Positions 49,775-61,663 of a stretch of 64,000 bases of DNA are shown one piece after another. Every line of letters starts with the position of its first letter. Position 1 is the first letter of the stretch. Under the pieces are notes generated by a model. It did not search any database. It was not told the DNA's origin and was given only the letters and a program-made list of their open reading frames with translations. This stretch comes from Sphaerolaimus hirsutus (taxonomy: Eukaryota; Nematoda; Chromadorea; Monhysterida; Sphaerolaimidae): positions 27,151,998 through 27,215,997 of the forward strand of contig OZ038453.1 of NCBI GenBank assembly GCA_964036195.1, in the 5' to 3' direction. Both the position numbers and the translations under genes were made by a program.

Positions 49775-50230
49775 TATGGAGTGGCGCCATGGGCATGGAA
49801 ACGGCGCCATTTTTATTGAGTGGCGCCATGGATATGGAAACGGCGCCATTTTTATGGAGTGGCGCCATGGACTAGGGAATGGCGCCATTTTTATGGAGTG
49901 GCACCATGAACTAGGAAACGGCGCCATTTTTATGGAGTGGCGCCATGTACTAGGAAATGGCGCCATTTTTATTGAGTGGTGCCATGGATATGGAAACGGC
50001 GCCATTTTTATGGAGTGGCGCCATGGACTAGGGAATGGCGCCATTTTTATTTAGTGGCGCCATGGACTCGGAAATGGCGCCATTTTTATTGAGTGGCGCC
50101 ATGGACTCGGAAATGGCACCATTTTTATGGAGTGGCGCCATGGACTCGGAAACGGCACCATTTTTATGGAGTGGCGCCATGGACTCGGAAATGGCGCCAT
50201 TTTTATGGAGTGGTGCCATGGACTCCAAAA
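49775..50230. repeat. 39-bp minisatellite, left arm
   Basis: Unit around TGGCGCCATGGACTCGGAAA + TGGCGCCATTTTTATGGAG. Because 39 is a multiple of 3, units translate as 13-residue repeats in several frames (e.g. MEWRHGLGNGAIF), producing spurious ORFs. Confidence 0.9.
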
Positions 50231-51338
50231 CTCTTGATCAGCAGATGTTTATTCTGGTGACGTTTCACAGCAATTTTGAAAAAAATTCTAAGTGAAATAT
50301 ATGTAAAATTGGTTCTGCTTGATCAGCAGATGATTATTCTGGTGATGTTCCACAGCAATTTTGAAAAAAATTTTTTTAACAAAAGTGAATTATATGTCAA
50401 ATTGGTTCTGCTTGATCAGCAGATGATTATTCTGGTGATGTTTCACAGCAATTTTGAAAAAAAATTTATAACAAAAGTGAATTATACGTCAAATTGGTTC
50501 TGCTTGATCAGCAGATGATTATTATGGNNNNNNNNNNNNNNNNNNNNNNNNNNNNNNNNNNNNNNNNNNNNNNNNNNNNNNNNNNNNNNNNNNNNNNNNN
50601 NNNNNNNNNNNNNNNNNNNNNNNNNNNNNNNNNNNNNNNNNNNNNNNNNNNNNNNNNNNNNNNNNNNNNNNNNNNNNNNNNNNNNNNNNNNNNNNNNNNN
50701 NNNNNNNNNNNNNNNNNNNNNNNNNNNAAATTGGTTCTGCTTGATCAGCAGATGATTATTCTGGTGATGTTTCACAGCAATTTTGAAAAAAAATTTATAA
50801 CAAAAGTGAATTATACGTCAAATTGGTTCTGCTTGATCAGCAGATGATTATTCTGGTGATGTTTCACAGCAATTTTGAAAAAAATTTTTAACAAAAGTGA
50901 AATATATGTCAAATTGGTTCTGCTTGATCAGCAGATGATTATTCTGGTGATGTTTCACAGCAATTTTGAAAAAAAATTTATAACAAAAGTGAATTATACA
51001 TCAAATTGGTTCTGCTTGATCAGCAGATGATTATTCTGGTGATGTTTCACAGCAATTTTGAAAAAAATTTTTAACAAAAGTGAAATATATGTCAAATTGG
51101 TTCTGCTTGATCAGCAGATGATTATTCTGGTGATGTTTCACAGCAATTTTGAAAAACAATTTTTAACAAAAGTGAATTATATGTCAAATTGGTTCTGCTT
51201 GATCAGCAGATGATTATTCTGGTGATGTTTCACAGCAATTTTGAAAAAATGTTTTAACAAAAGTGAATTATACGTCAAATTGGTTCTGCTTGATCAGCAG
51301 ATGATTATTCTGGTGATGTTTCACAGCAATTTTGATCA
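50231..51338. repeat. ~92-bp tandem repeat, left inner arm
   Basis: Unit starts AAATTGGTTCTGCTTGATCA and contains TTCACAGCAATTTTGAAAAA; spacing of starts 91-92 bp (50728, 50820, 50911). Interrupted by the assembly gap. Confidence 0.9.
50528..50727. other. Assembly gap, 200 N
   Basis: Exactly 200 N inside the tandem repeat; the round number indicates a placeholder of unknown true size. Confidence 0.98.
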
Positions 51339-51757
51339 GAACCAATTTGACAAATATTTTAAAATTGCTGTGAAACATCATCAGAATAATCATCTGCTGA
51401 TCAAGCAGAACCAATTTGACATATAATCCACTTTTGTTAAAAAATTTTTTTTCAAAATTGCTGTGGAACATCACCAGAATAATCATCTGCTGATCAAGCA
51501 GAACCAATTTTACATATATTTCACTTTTGTAAGAAATTTTTTCAAAATTGCTGTGAAATGTCACCAGAATAATCATTTGGTGATCAAGACAAATCAATTT
51601 GACATATATTTATCTTGTTTAAAATTTTTTCTTCAAAATGCTGTGAAACATCACCAGAATAACCATCTGCTGATCAAGCCGAACCAATATTTAATATATT
51701 TCACTTTTTTGATTTTTTTCTTCAAAATTGCTGTGAAACATCTCCAGAATAACCTGA
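51339..51757. repeat. ~92-bp tandem repeat, right inner arm (inverted)
   Basis: Same unit in reverse orientation (AATCATCTGCTGATCAAGCA), about 4.5 units, more diverged than the left arm. Confidence 0.88.
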
Positions 51758-52972
51758 GTTTTGGAGTCCATGGTGCCACTCCATAAAAATGGCGATATTT
51801 TGGAGTCCATGGCACCACTCCATTAAAATGGCACCATTTTGGAGTCCATGGCACCACCCCATCAAAATAACACCGTTTCGGAGTCCATGGTGCCACTCCA
51901 TAAAAATGGCGCTGTTTCCAAGTCCATGACTATACTCCATAAAAATGGCACCATTTCTGAGTCCATGGCGCCACTCCATAAAAATGGCGCCATTTCCGAC
52001 TCCATGGCGCCACTCCATAAAAATAGTGCCATTTCAGAGTCCATGGCACCACTCCTAAAAATAGCGCCGTTTCCAAGTCCATGCTGCCACTCCATAAAAA
52101 TGGCGCTGTTTCCGAGTCCATGGCGCTACTCCATAAAAATGGCGCCGTTTCCGAGTCCATTCCAAGTCCATGGCGCCACTCCATAAAAATGGCACTGTTT
52201 CTGAGTCCATGGCGCCACTCCATAAAAATGGCGCCGTTTCCAAGTCCATGGCGCCACTCCAAAAAATGGTGCCGTTTCTGACTCCATGGCGCCACTCCAT
52301 AAAAATAGCACCATTTCAGAGTCCATGGCGGCACTCCTAAAAATGGCGCCGTTTCCAAGTCCATGGCGCCACTCCATAAAAATGGTGTGGTTTCCAAGTC
52401 CATGGCGCCACTCCATAAAAATGGCACCCCATGGCGCCACTCCATAAAAATGGCGCCGTTTCCGAGTCCATGGCGCCAGTCCATAAAAATGGCGCCATTT
52501 CCGAGTCCATGGCGCCACTCCATAAAAATGGCGCCATTTCTGACTCCATGGCGCCACTCCATAAAAATAGCGCTGTTTCCGAGTCCATGGCGCCACTCCA
52601 TAAAAATGGCGCCGTTTCCGAGTCCATGGCGCCACTCCATAAAAATGGCACCATTTTGGAGTCCATGGTGCCACTCCATAAAAATGGCGCCATTTTTGAG
52701 TCCATGGCGCCACTCCATAAAAATAGTGCCGTTTCTGAGTCCATGGCGCCACTCCATAAAAATGGCGCCATTTTGGAGTCCATGGCGCCACTCCATAAAA
52801 ATGGCGCCATTTTTGAGTCCATGGCGCCACTCCATAAAAATGGCGCCATTTTGGAGTCCATGGCGCCATTCCATAAAAATGGCGCCGTTTCCGAGTCCAT
52901 GGCGCCACTCCATAAAAATGGCGCTGTTTCCGAGTCCATGGTGCCACTCCATAAAAATGGCGCCGTTTGGAG
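51758..52972. repeat. 39-bp minisatellite, right arm (inverted)
   Basis: About 31 units of the reverse-complement unit (CCATGGCGCCACTCCATAAA + AATGGCGCC...). Frames of up to 373 codons on the minus strand are repeat artefacts. Confidence 0.9.
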
Positions 52973-52975
52973 CCA

Positions 52976-53643
52976 CTACATGAAAAAGGCATAATTTCCC
53001 CACCATTGATGCTATACATAGCAAGTCCTTTGTGTAGTATGCCAGCATCAATATATGAATTTCAACACCTTATAGATACGGTATGATGAGGTGGAACAGG
53101 TAATAAATAGGAAGTGGAGATACCGACATTCGAGTGAAATTTCACCCGAAACTCGTTATCTCCACTGAATCTGCTGAGGTGATGTCAAAAAACTCATCAT
53201 AACTATATGTATATATTCCGGCCAGAGGGTTTAAAATATGGAAAATGTAGACAAATTCATAAGCTTTTCAAAAAGTTTTGGGCAAGACTTGTCACTTTAA
53301 AGTTGCCTGCTCGGGCCAACTTTGAAATTTCAAATGCAATTTTGAAAAAACCCAAAATGATGGACTTAACGACATTCGGAACTAGATGCCTCATTTCTAC
53401 TACTATGTTACCATTTTGTCAATGTGTTACCATATTAAGTACTTTTTTGATGTGCACTATACATAGGAAGAGTTTCATAAAATATAATGTTTCTTCCAAA
53501 ACAAAATGCATTTTATGATATGACACAATAAGTTTCACCTGCAGCCAGCCTGGTAGGATTTGAAATTATGTTTAGTATAATTTGGACTTAGGAGTATTTG
53601 AATCACATTCACCCAATCACCGGTCTAATTGGATTAGAACCTG
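52976..53643. other. Intergenic, nothing recognised
   Basis: Unique AT-rich sequence apart from the TCGGTATC-type words at 53112-53165. Confidence 0.4.
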
Positions 53644-53793
53644 GGGCCAGTCCACGACCCTGTAAAATGCCCTGTAAAATGTGGAATGGCAAAATGTATG
53701 TTTGCCATTTTGCAGGGCATTTTACATGACTTTTGACACTTTGCAAGACATTTTACATTTTACAGGGCATTTGACAGTGTCTGGGATTGGCAC
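53644..53793. mobile_element. PIF/Harbinger-like palindromic MITE, TGTAAAATGCC words
   Basis: Ends GGGCCAGTCC and GGGATTGGCAC, flanked by CTG on both sides (53641-53643, 53794-53796). The body folds back with CCTGTAAAATG and CATTTTACAGG words. Confidence 0.65.
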
Positions 53794-54032
53794 CTGGGTT
53801 TTGCACCGGCGTATAGTATATTTCGTGCGCCCAATATGGCGTATATCCGCAGCTGCACAACTTAGCGACAACATTGTGCAGGATATTAGACCTTGTGCCA
53901 ATACCACAAGTGAACAAGTCACGTAAAATGTGGAAAGTGGAATGCAAAGTTTGAAGTGTTGAGCCAAGTGACAAAGAGGCATACATTTCCATACAGAAAT
54001 TCACTTGTCACTTTACTTCACACTTCACTTCA
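53794..54032. other. Intergenic with scattered GTGGAA/GAAGTG words
   Basis: No gene. GTAAAATGTGGAAAGTGGAA and CACTTCACTTCA words suggest degraded pieces of the neighbouring palindromes. Confidence 0.4.
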
Positions 54033-54040
54033 ATCACCAC

Positions 54041-55067
54041 TAACGATGGCAAAAAAAGATTGAAAATTTGAAAACATTTTCGAATTTTCAAATTTTGCAA
54101 AATTTTTGAATTTTTATCTCACCCCTAGAAAAAACACTTAAAAATCGATTTATTTTTCATAAAATTCAAAAATTCAAAAATACTTTTCGAATTTTTCAGG
54201 GAATTCAAGGCAACAAAACGTACTCGTAAGTTCAACGTGCTCAATAAATTGACAATTGGTACGCGGTGCGTATGAAAAAGCGAAACAAAACAAAAAAACG
54301 TCCAAAAACGTTGAAATGTAACATGTGGAATGTCATGCAAGTGTCAAAAGTAATGAAAATGGTTAACATATTTGCAATTTTCCACAGCATTTCCATGACT
54401 TTAGACACTTTGCAAAACATTTGACATTTCACAGAGCATTTTACAGGTGTCTGGGATGGCCCCTAGGAACTGCACATATGTATAAGTAAAAGAGATGTGA
54501 TCAAAGATATTATCAAAGAAGAGTGGTTTGAGAAGTATTTACCTGTATCTTGTGAAGTTAGCACTGTAAGCACTGAGTAGGCTCAGTGCGCTATACTCGG
54601 GCGACATTACACTGTACAGTTTTACTGGAGGTAACACTCCATCATGACATCATAACCGCAGTTGGCAGTGAACTTATGGCTCACTGAACCGGTTCAAAGT
54701 TGGGATGAAGTGGAGTGGAGTGGGGAGTCGGTTCACAAGTTTTAGGTTGGCTGTCTGCCAGCCAAAGACATAGATCATATCTACATATTTGTAGAGTATC
54801 ACATCTGCTGAGTATAGCCACTTCCAAAACAGTCGAAATTCTTCATTTAAAACTTCAGATTCAATATTTTTACAAAAAAAATTCAAAATTATCTGACAAA
54901 AATTCAAAAACTAGCCAAAAAAATCGAAAATTGCATAAAAAAGATTCAAAAATTCGAAAATTCTAAAATTTAATCCGAAGATTGAAAATTCATTACAGGA
55001 AAAATTTGAAAATTCGAAAATTCATTTCAGAAAAAAACACTTTTTTTTGGAGGGTTTGCCATCGTTA
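54041..55067. mobile_element. hAT-like element, AAAATTCGAAAATTC-word family
   Basis: Ends TAACGATGGCAAA and TTTGCCATCGTTA, exact 8-bp duplication ATCACCAC (54033-54040, 55068-55075). Subterminal regions (54055-54210, 54830-55040) are series of AAAATTCGAAAATTC words. The middle (54300-54475) contains part of a TGTAAAATG-word palindrome. No transposase. Confidence 0.85.
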
Positions 55068-55534
55068 ATCACCACTTATCACTCTCATAGCCATTTGACC
55101 ACTTGTGGAAGTGCCACCTGGTTTGCACGGTACCATTGAATATCCTACATTGTACTATTTCGATGGGTGTATATCTGTATGAAGGTGCAGGATGCATGAA
55201 TTCAACATGTGTTGCCGCATTAACTATTAAATATGACAAATTTATAAGTACATGTGGAAACACATGCGCATCTGTTCACATCTTTTTGAGTCAATAGATC
55301 AGGCCTTGAACCAGTGGTGCACAAACATATTAACGTTTACCCGAAATACCCGGTTATTTGGGTATTTATATTTATGTTTACATTTACGTTTTCCAAAAAT
55401 ACCATTACTTTTTGTTACGTTTTCTTGGCACATTTACCCGGGTACCAGAGAAAACGTAAAAATCATAGGGAAAATACCTAGACACAAAATTGCTTTTTGA
55501 AATACCGTATTACCTCTAAAATAGGTATACCTTA

Positions 55535-55978
55535 CCGTATTACCTCGAAATACCCCCATGGGGGTTTATTATTTCGCCATAAAATTTGAGGGGGGGGGGG
55601 GGGGGGTTAATTCGAGGGGGGGGTTATTCGAGGGTTTTTTTTATTATTTCCTCAGAAATTTTCGTAAGGACCGTAGTAAATAGTAGGCATTTTCATACCC
55701 AAAACAGGTAAAAAATGTGTCCAAACAGGATATATTTGGACATAAAAACGTAGATAGCTACACAAACTAGTCTATGTGTAGCTGCAATGTAAATTAACAG
55801 TAATATACATCATGTACATTGCATACATGACGTATTTATCATGTACGTTACGTACATCATTCCGAAGGGGGGGGGGTATTTCGAGGGGGGTTTATTATTT
55901 CCCCAGCCCATTTTGAGGGGGGGTTTATTCGAGGGGGGGTCAATTCAAGGGGGGGGGGGATAATTCGAGGTAATACGG
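55535..55978. mobile_element. C-tract MITE, CCGTATTACC subfamily
   Basis: Ends CCGTATTACCTCGAAATA and ATTCGAGGTAATACGG, TA flanks, G runs up to 15. A stray extra terminus lies just upstream at 55505. Confidence 0.82.
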
Positions 55979-56128
55979 TATATTACTTACATCAGTTCTT
56001 TTCAGCGTTTTGATATACCTTTGATAAGAGGGTACGTTATATCAGAAGTATACTTTTTATTGTTTTCTTCAGATTTTTCAAACGTGTTACCTATCGTGAA
56101 AAATAACCCAATCCATTTTATCGAACTG

Positions 56129-56790
56129 GGGCCAGTTCCGCAAGTAGACAAGTTAAGAGTTAAAAGTTAAGAGTTGAGTAAAATGACAAATGGCAAGTTA
56201 AGAGTAAAGTTAAAGTTTAAGAGAAAAGTTAAAGTTTAAGAGAAAAGTTAAAGTTTAAGAGAAAAGTTAAAGTTTAAGAGTTGAGTCAAAAGTTGAGTTA
56301 AATGTTAAGAGTTGAGTTAAAGGTTAAAGGTGACTTAAAAGTTGATTTAAAAGACAAATGTGTCATTCGTTGCAGAAGCGCAATACGCTGATCTTTGATC
56401 ATATTTTGTCCGCGCACAGCCATTTTGAAACAACGTTCCGCGATTTTTTCTTTTTTAGCGATAATTTTTTTGGATACATTATTTTCAAATGTCGTGCATA
56501 CAACATTGGCAGCATGCCAGCGAACAGCTGTATCAATACCAATTTCACATTTTTATTTTTTTTCCATCATTTTCCACTTGTCTCTTAACTCTCAACTCTT
56601 AACTCAACTCTTAACTCCTCACTCAACTTTTAACCTTTAACTCAACTCTTAACATTTAACTCAACTTTTAACTCAACTCTTAAATTTTAACTTTTCTCTT
56701 AAACTTTAACTTTACTCTTAACTCGCCATTTGTCATTTTACTCAACTTTTAACTTTTAACTCTTAACTTGTCTACTTGCGGAGCCGGCAC
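56129..56790. mobile_element. PIF/Harbinger-like palindromic MITE, GTTAAGA words
   Basis: Ends GGGCCAGTTCCGCAAGTAGA and TCTACTTGCGGAGCCGGCAC, flanked by CTG on both sides (56126-56128, 56791-56793). Arms are runs of AGTTAAGAGTTAAAAG words; the middle 200 bp is ordinary sequence. Confidence 0.78.
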
Positions 56791-56820
56791 CTGGAATATC
56801 TGAAATGGTGAACCAGGCCT

Positions 56821-57257
56821 AATGCTGTGATTACAGCTTGGGCGTAAAATTGACCAGGTGTAAAATTGATTTTTGGGCGTAAAATTAATTACAGGTGAAT
56901 GGATAAAGATATGGCGTTGTAATTTCAGTCAAAGAAAGCGCACATGCAGATGTTGCTTGAGTCCACAGCTCATCAGTTTATTTAAATTGTACTAGAAGTT
57001 ATGAATTTTAATTTTACACCCTAATTTTATGCCAGTTACAGCGCATACCTAATTGGAAAAATTGTGCTAAAATTCATAACTCCCAGTACGATTAAAATAA
57101 ACTCATGAGCTTTGGACACAAGAAACGTCTGCATCTAAGCATTCTTTGACTGAAATAACAATGTTGTATCTTTATCCATTCATCTGTAATAAATTTTACA
57201 CCCAAAATCAATTTTACACTCTGTCAATTTTACTCCCGAGCTGTAATCGCAGCATAA
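56821..57257. repeat. Palindromic element
   Basis: ATGCTGTGATTACAGCTTGG at the left faces CTGTAATCGCAGCAT at the right; arms of about 200 bp share GTAAAATTGA and TGAATGGATAAAGATA words around a centre near 57040. Confidence 0.7.
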
Positions 57258-57891
57258 TAGAAATTGATACAGAGTTGTTTGAGTGCCCTTTGGCACAATT
57301 TTCATCCTTTTCTGCCATGTTTGGCAAGAATTTTTATGATTTTTTACTTTAGGCACACATCCAGATGTGCCTTATATGTATTAGAGGGTACCTTGTATTA
57401 GACATATACCTTATATTGAATAATGATGTCGATGAGGGCTGAATTTTTGAAGTGGCTGAGTTCAAGTCTCAATTATTTTCATAACGTTGCATTGCTCTGA
57501 CTTTGTGCAGATTTTGTGTAATTTGATTTAATTTAATTTAATGATGCAAATGTTTTCAGGCGTTTTTATTTATCAAAATACGTTTAATATGTTGCTCATA
57601 ATGTCCAGTATACAACATTTAACAGCATGTTTTTGTGTGAATACACAAATATGTTGTTAGGCTGTTAGAATAGGCTTTTACATACCCAAAACAGGTAATA
57701 AAAATAGTGAAGAAAGATGAACATCTGCACAAACTGGTTTGTGTAACTTCTATGCAAATCGAAAGCAATTAGCACATCATTTACGTTTCATAAATGAAGC
57801 ATGTTATTCCGAAAACCAGGAGTATTTCGAAAACGGGTGTGGGTTTAGCGCTTTGCAATATTTTCACATTTACGATTTATTTTACGTTTAC

Positions 57892-58181
57892 CACAGCAAA
57901 AAAATGGGTGTGTGATGTGCGGTGAAGTGTCCTGAAGTGACTTCACGCAGACACGCAATGTTGGGGTGAAGACACTTCACTGCATTCCAGATGCTTCACG
58001 GCACTTCACAACCATGCAAAGTATGCTGCAAAGGTTCGTCAAGTGCACTTCACGAATTTCAGTCTTCGTGAAGCTAGGTGAAGTGAGTGGAAGACACTTC
58101 ACCGAAAACTTTGTGAAGTGTGTGGAAGTGAGTGGAAGTGTCTTCACTGAGCGCACTTCCACAAACCCATTTTTTGCTGTG
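57892..58181. mobile_element. EnSpm/CACTA-like MITE, GAAGTG words
   Basis: Ends CACAGCAAAAAAATGGGT and ACCCATTTTTTGCTGTG; flanks TAC and CAC (imperfect 3-bp duplication). The right half shares TCTTCGTGAAGCTAGGTGAA with 25390-25420, the right half of the Gypsy-split element. Confidence 0.75.
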
Positions 58182-58243
58182 CACCCAGATATTTTCAAAG
58201 TATTTCTGCTTTTAGTATCAATACTTTAAATTTAGAAGACGTA

Positions 58244-58615
58244 CCATATTACCTCGAAATACCCCCATAGCAAAATTTGAGGGGGGGGGGGGGGTAATTC
58301 GAGGGGGGAGGGGTTTATTCGAGGTTTTTTATTATTATTTTGTCAGAAATTTTCATGAAATTCATAGTAAAGAATACGCTTTTTCATACACAAAAACAGT
58401 AATACACATGAGAAAATAGGTCATATTTGGGCTATAGGTGTAATTACATCTGTACACAAATGAGTGTATAAGTGTAACTGCAATGCAAATTAGTAGTGAT
58501 AAATACATTATTATTATTATTAGGGGGGTTATTATTTCCCCAGCCCATTTTGAGGGGGGTTAATTCGAGGGGGGGGGGGGTTATTCAAAGGGGGGGGCAA
58601 TTCGAGGTAATACAG
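58244..58615. mobile_element. C-tract MITE, CCGTATTACC subfamily
   Basis: Ends CCATATTACCTCGAAATA and AATTCGAGGTAATACAG, TA flanks, G runs up to 14. Confidence 0.78.
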
Positions 58616-58679
58616 TATCTATATGTTTACGTTTTCCAAAAATACCAGTATTTTAACAACACTGCCTTGAACCCAGGAC

Positions 58680-59419
58680 CAGAGTCGCAAAAGTGTCTTT
58701 ACACTTACCCGAAATACCCGGGTCAATGGGTATTTATATTTACACTTACACTTACACTTTCATAAAATACCCGTACACATTTTTACACTTTCCTGGGCAA
58801 AATACCCAGGTACAGAAAGTGTATTTTTTTCTTTCAGATGGCCCGGTTTTATGCTTTTGAGAAAGCATAAAACAGGTTCATGTACAAAAAATAGCCGCAC
58901 AGAGCACATATACAGTTATGCATTGAATGTAAAAAAAATGTCAAATGTGCAAGCTAGCACTATCTTTGACCTTTGAACAGTACTCATTGAAATTGAAATT
59001 CACCAGCTGGACACAAAGTCAACTGGCTTTTGCATTGATATTTGCTGCATGTACATTCTTGCATTTAAACAGTGTGTATCACATCGCTTTATCAGTAAAA
59101 AATCAACATGAAAAAGTGCCATTATTAGGCAACTTCATACCACTAAATGTGTTACATTCTAAAATGTTTCATAATTGGCAGTAAAATGTGAAATAATGAA
59201 TGAAAATTATAGATAAATTGATCTAAAGGTTAAACGGTGGCGTTTTCTAATGCTCAACAGTGAGAGCTCCTTCTAAAAATGTTTTACACTTACACTTTTT
59301 TACACTTTCCTGGGTATTTTAAAAATACCTTACACTTTGGTATCATTACTTACAATTTGGAAAGTGTATTTACGCTTACACATGCACTTTCCAAAAATAC
59401 CAGTATTTTAACAACTCTG
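58680..59419. mobile_element. hAT-like element, TACACTTACACTT-word family
   Basis: Ends CAGAGTCG and CAACTCTG, exact 8-bp duplication CCCAGGAC (58672-58679, 59420-59427). Words TACACTTACACTT replace the ACGTAA words of its relative at 55312-58664, while ACCCGGGTA and CCAAAAATACCAGTATTTT are shared. The middle is AT-rich and non-coding. Confidence 0.82.
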
Positions 59420-59479
59420 CCCAGGACTCGAGATGTGATTTATTCAAACTCGAGTTTGAGTCACTGTCCTTCACAAAAA

Positions 59480-59596
59480 TTTCTGGCGAAATAATAAACC
59501 CCCTTTGAATAAGCCGCCCTCGAAATACCCCCTTCAAAATTCCTACTCTTAAAAAATAAACCCCCTAGGCTGGAGCTATTTCGAGGAAATACGGTA
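59480..59596. mobile_element. C-tract MITE, right end only
   Basis: CGAAATACCCCCTTC and AATAAACCCCC words followed by TATTTCGAGGAAATACGG. Left end missing. Confidence 0.6.
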
Positions 59597-59875
59597 TGTT
59601 GTATTACCCATAAATTGTGACAGTTCCGCAAGTGGAGAAGTGAGAAGTGGAACAGGAAGTGAGAAGTGAAAATTGAACTGAAATTTTGTCATGAACTTTT
59701 TTGAACAGGTGTAAACTTTCAATTCCAAAGTACCAACATAATGATAAATCGGCACGTTTCCCACTATATAATCAATACCATTATCAAAAACAATGCTGTC
59801 TAGAACCTTGATCGATTACAGCTCAATTGTAAAACAGAAAATACAAATGGAAAATGTTTAACAGTCTCTTCATAT

Positions 59876-61663
59876 ATGCAGGGTCCGATCACGGATGGGG
59901 ACATGGAAAGTAACACTGTGGCAATGACAATATCCACACTAGCAGGAAAAGTGGACATTGTTGCTGTGTACCTCCTAGACAAAGGGTGGATTCAAAGGAA
60001 TAAAAGCCTTTGCAACTCGCAAATTCTGGAAAAGATGGGAGATCTGATTAACTGTAACCGCAGCTCAGGGAGGGACACAATTGTAATAGGGGATTTCAAT
60101 GGTGCTCTAGGAATATATCATTTTGGTCCAGGTCGATGTCACGATACATCAAACAGCAATGGCAAACTGGTCAGAGGCTGGATATTGGCAATGGATATGG
60201 GTGTACTGGATGACATGACAATGGTGGACCTTTGAATCTGGGCATACCAAAACGAGAATATATCATTGTTTAATTGACAACCAGGCTAAAATAGCAAATG
60301 CCACCATGAAGAACCTAGGGCATGGAAATAGTGCACTGATGTTGGATCACAGCTGGGCTAGAAATTGAGATACTTCTGGAATCAAATGGAGCAGATGGAA
60401 AAATTGGATTGACCAGGAACAAGGAGTGGTCAATTAGGGGCAAAGAAAAATCTACAAAGTTTCTGCAAGAGATCGAAAACGTTCTCAACATGAATGAGCC
60501 CCCAACCACCTATGACACCCTGCTTGAATTTTTACAGCAATGGGCAAAATGCTGGTTTGGGGTCAAAGAGCAGAAGAAGAAAGAGACAAAGTACAGCAAG
60601 AAGATACAAGAAATCAAGTGCACTCTCAGTCAGAAGAGCGGCGGAGGAGTTCACGAAGCAGGTTAGGTTTATCAGAGTACCGTGAGCACTGGAAAAAGGG
60701 ACTGGGAGACATCTGGCAACAGGAAAAACAAGCTCATGAAGACAAACTGGAGCAGATTATGGAAAATGTGCTATGGTATGTTATTGAGAACACTAATCTG
60801 TACAAAATGGCACAGAAACTCTGGGAAGCAGATGTGAAATATCCAATGCTCAAAATTGGAAACAGACCATGCAAAGACGACACTGAACTAAAGCAAGTTT
60901 CGATCAACTTCTGGAAAAGGATTCAAAAACCCAATCCCGCTAAAGCAACATTCAAAACAGACATTGGTATGATGGGAGTAATCAACAAAAGCCTAGCAGG
61001 GAAAATGGATAGACAAATATCGACAATCAAAACTGGAGAGGCTTGCAAGCGACTCAAGCTGGGGAAGTCAGCAGGAACAATGGGAATATCACATGAGATG
61101 ATAAGAATGCCTGGATGGAAACTTGTGACTGTTCTGACAAACCATATGAACAGATGGTTCAGCGGGCGAGAAAGAATACCCGATTTGGCAAAAACATGCA
61201 AGCTTGTTTTGCCACAAAAAAAGATGCAAAATCAGACGTTAACAATTACATAACAGTAGGGACACAGTGCAACATCCTCAAGCAATATTGCTCCATCCTG
61301 AACAAACAACTGATGGATGCCTTCAAATGCAACAACGCCTTTGGAGACATGCAAGCGGGGTTCAGAGCAAACAGGAGAACCACAGATAACCATGTTATAC
61401 TGCAGGGATGTTTGACAGAAACACCAACTGTCAACATGTTTCATGGATGTGGTGAAAGCCTTTGACAGAGTAAACAGAGAATGCCCTTGGATGAAGCTAA
61501 AAGACTACGGATATGGAGAAAAGGTTTGCGGGGCAATAAAAAACACTTACACAGATCAAAAATGTTACCTGCAGTATTACAAAGTCTGCACGGAGGAACT
61601 CAATTATGTGCTGGGGGTAAGGCAAGGTTGCTGCCTAAGTCCAACGCTATATGTGCTGTACAT
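59876..61663 (+). pseudogene. LINE (non-LTR retrotransposon) fragment: endonuclease and RT N-part
   Basis: Plus-strand frames 59876-60235, 60540-61253, 61115-61465 and 61443-61660 together carry an APE-type endonuclease piece (VIGDFNGALG), a linker, and RT blocks: CKLVLPQKK, AGFRANRRTTDNHVIL, MDVVKAFDRVN, GVRQGCCLSPTLYVLY. The frame changes several times and the copy ends before the YADD box, so it is dead. Clade not decided. It lies between two isolated PIF-like ends (about 59627 and 61833). Confidence 0.8.

Larger units (their letters stand above)
49755..52975. repeat. Composite palindrome with tandem-repeat arms (foldback-type)
   Basis: From the outside in: 39-bp minisatellite, ~92-bp repeat, centre near 51340, ~92-bp repeat inverted, 39-bp minisatellite inverted. 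The left outer arm has about 12 units, the right about 31; the left inner arm about 11-12 units (including the gap), the right about 5. This matches the architecture of foldback (FB/Galileo-type) transposons, whose long inverted ends consist of tandem repeats. No transposase or clear target duplication. Confidence 0.7.
55312..58664. mobile_element. hAT-like element, 3.35 kb, CGTAAA-word family, with nested elements
   Basis: Ends CAGTGGTG... and ...CAACACTG, exact 8-bp duplication CCTTGAAC (55304-55311, 58665-58672). Next to the ends are TTTACGTTTTCC, AATACCC and CCAAAAATACCAGTATTTT blocks as in 889-1383. At least five other elements are inserted inside it (55535, 56129, 56821, 57892, 58244). 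The remaining interior is AT-rich and non-coding. Confidence 0.8.

Noticed and set aside
49775-50230. Regular repeats considered as a CRISPR-like array
   Set aside because: Units are head-to-tail without unique spacers, in an animal genome.
51930-53051. Open frames up to 373 codons in the 39-bp minisatellite (MEWRHGLGNGAIF-type repeats)
   Set aside because: The unit length is a multiple of 3, so several frames on both strands stay open. Pure repeat translation, no protein evidence.
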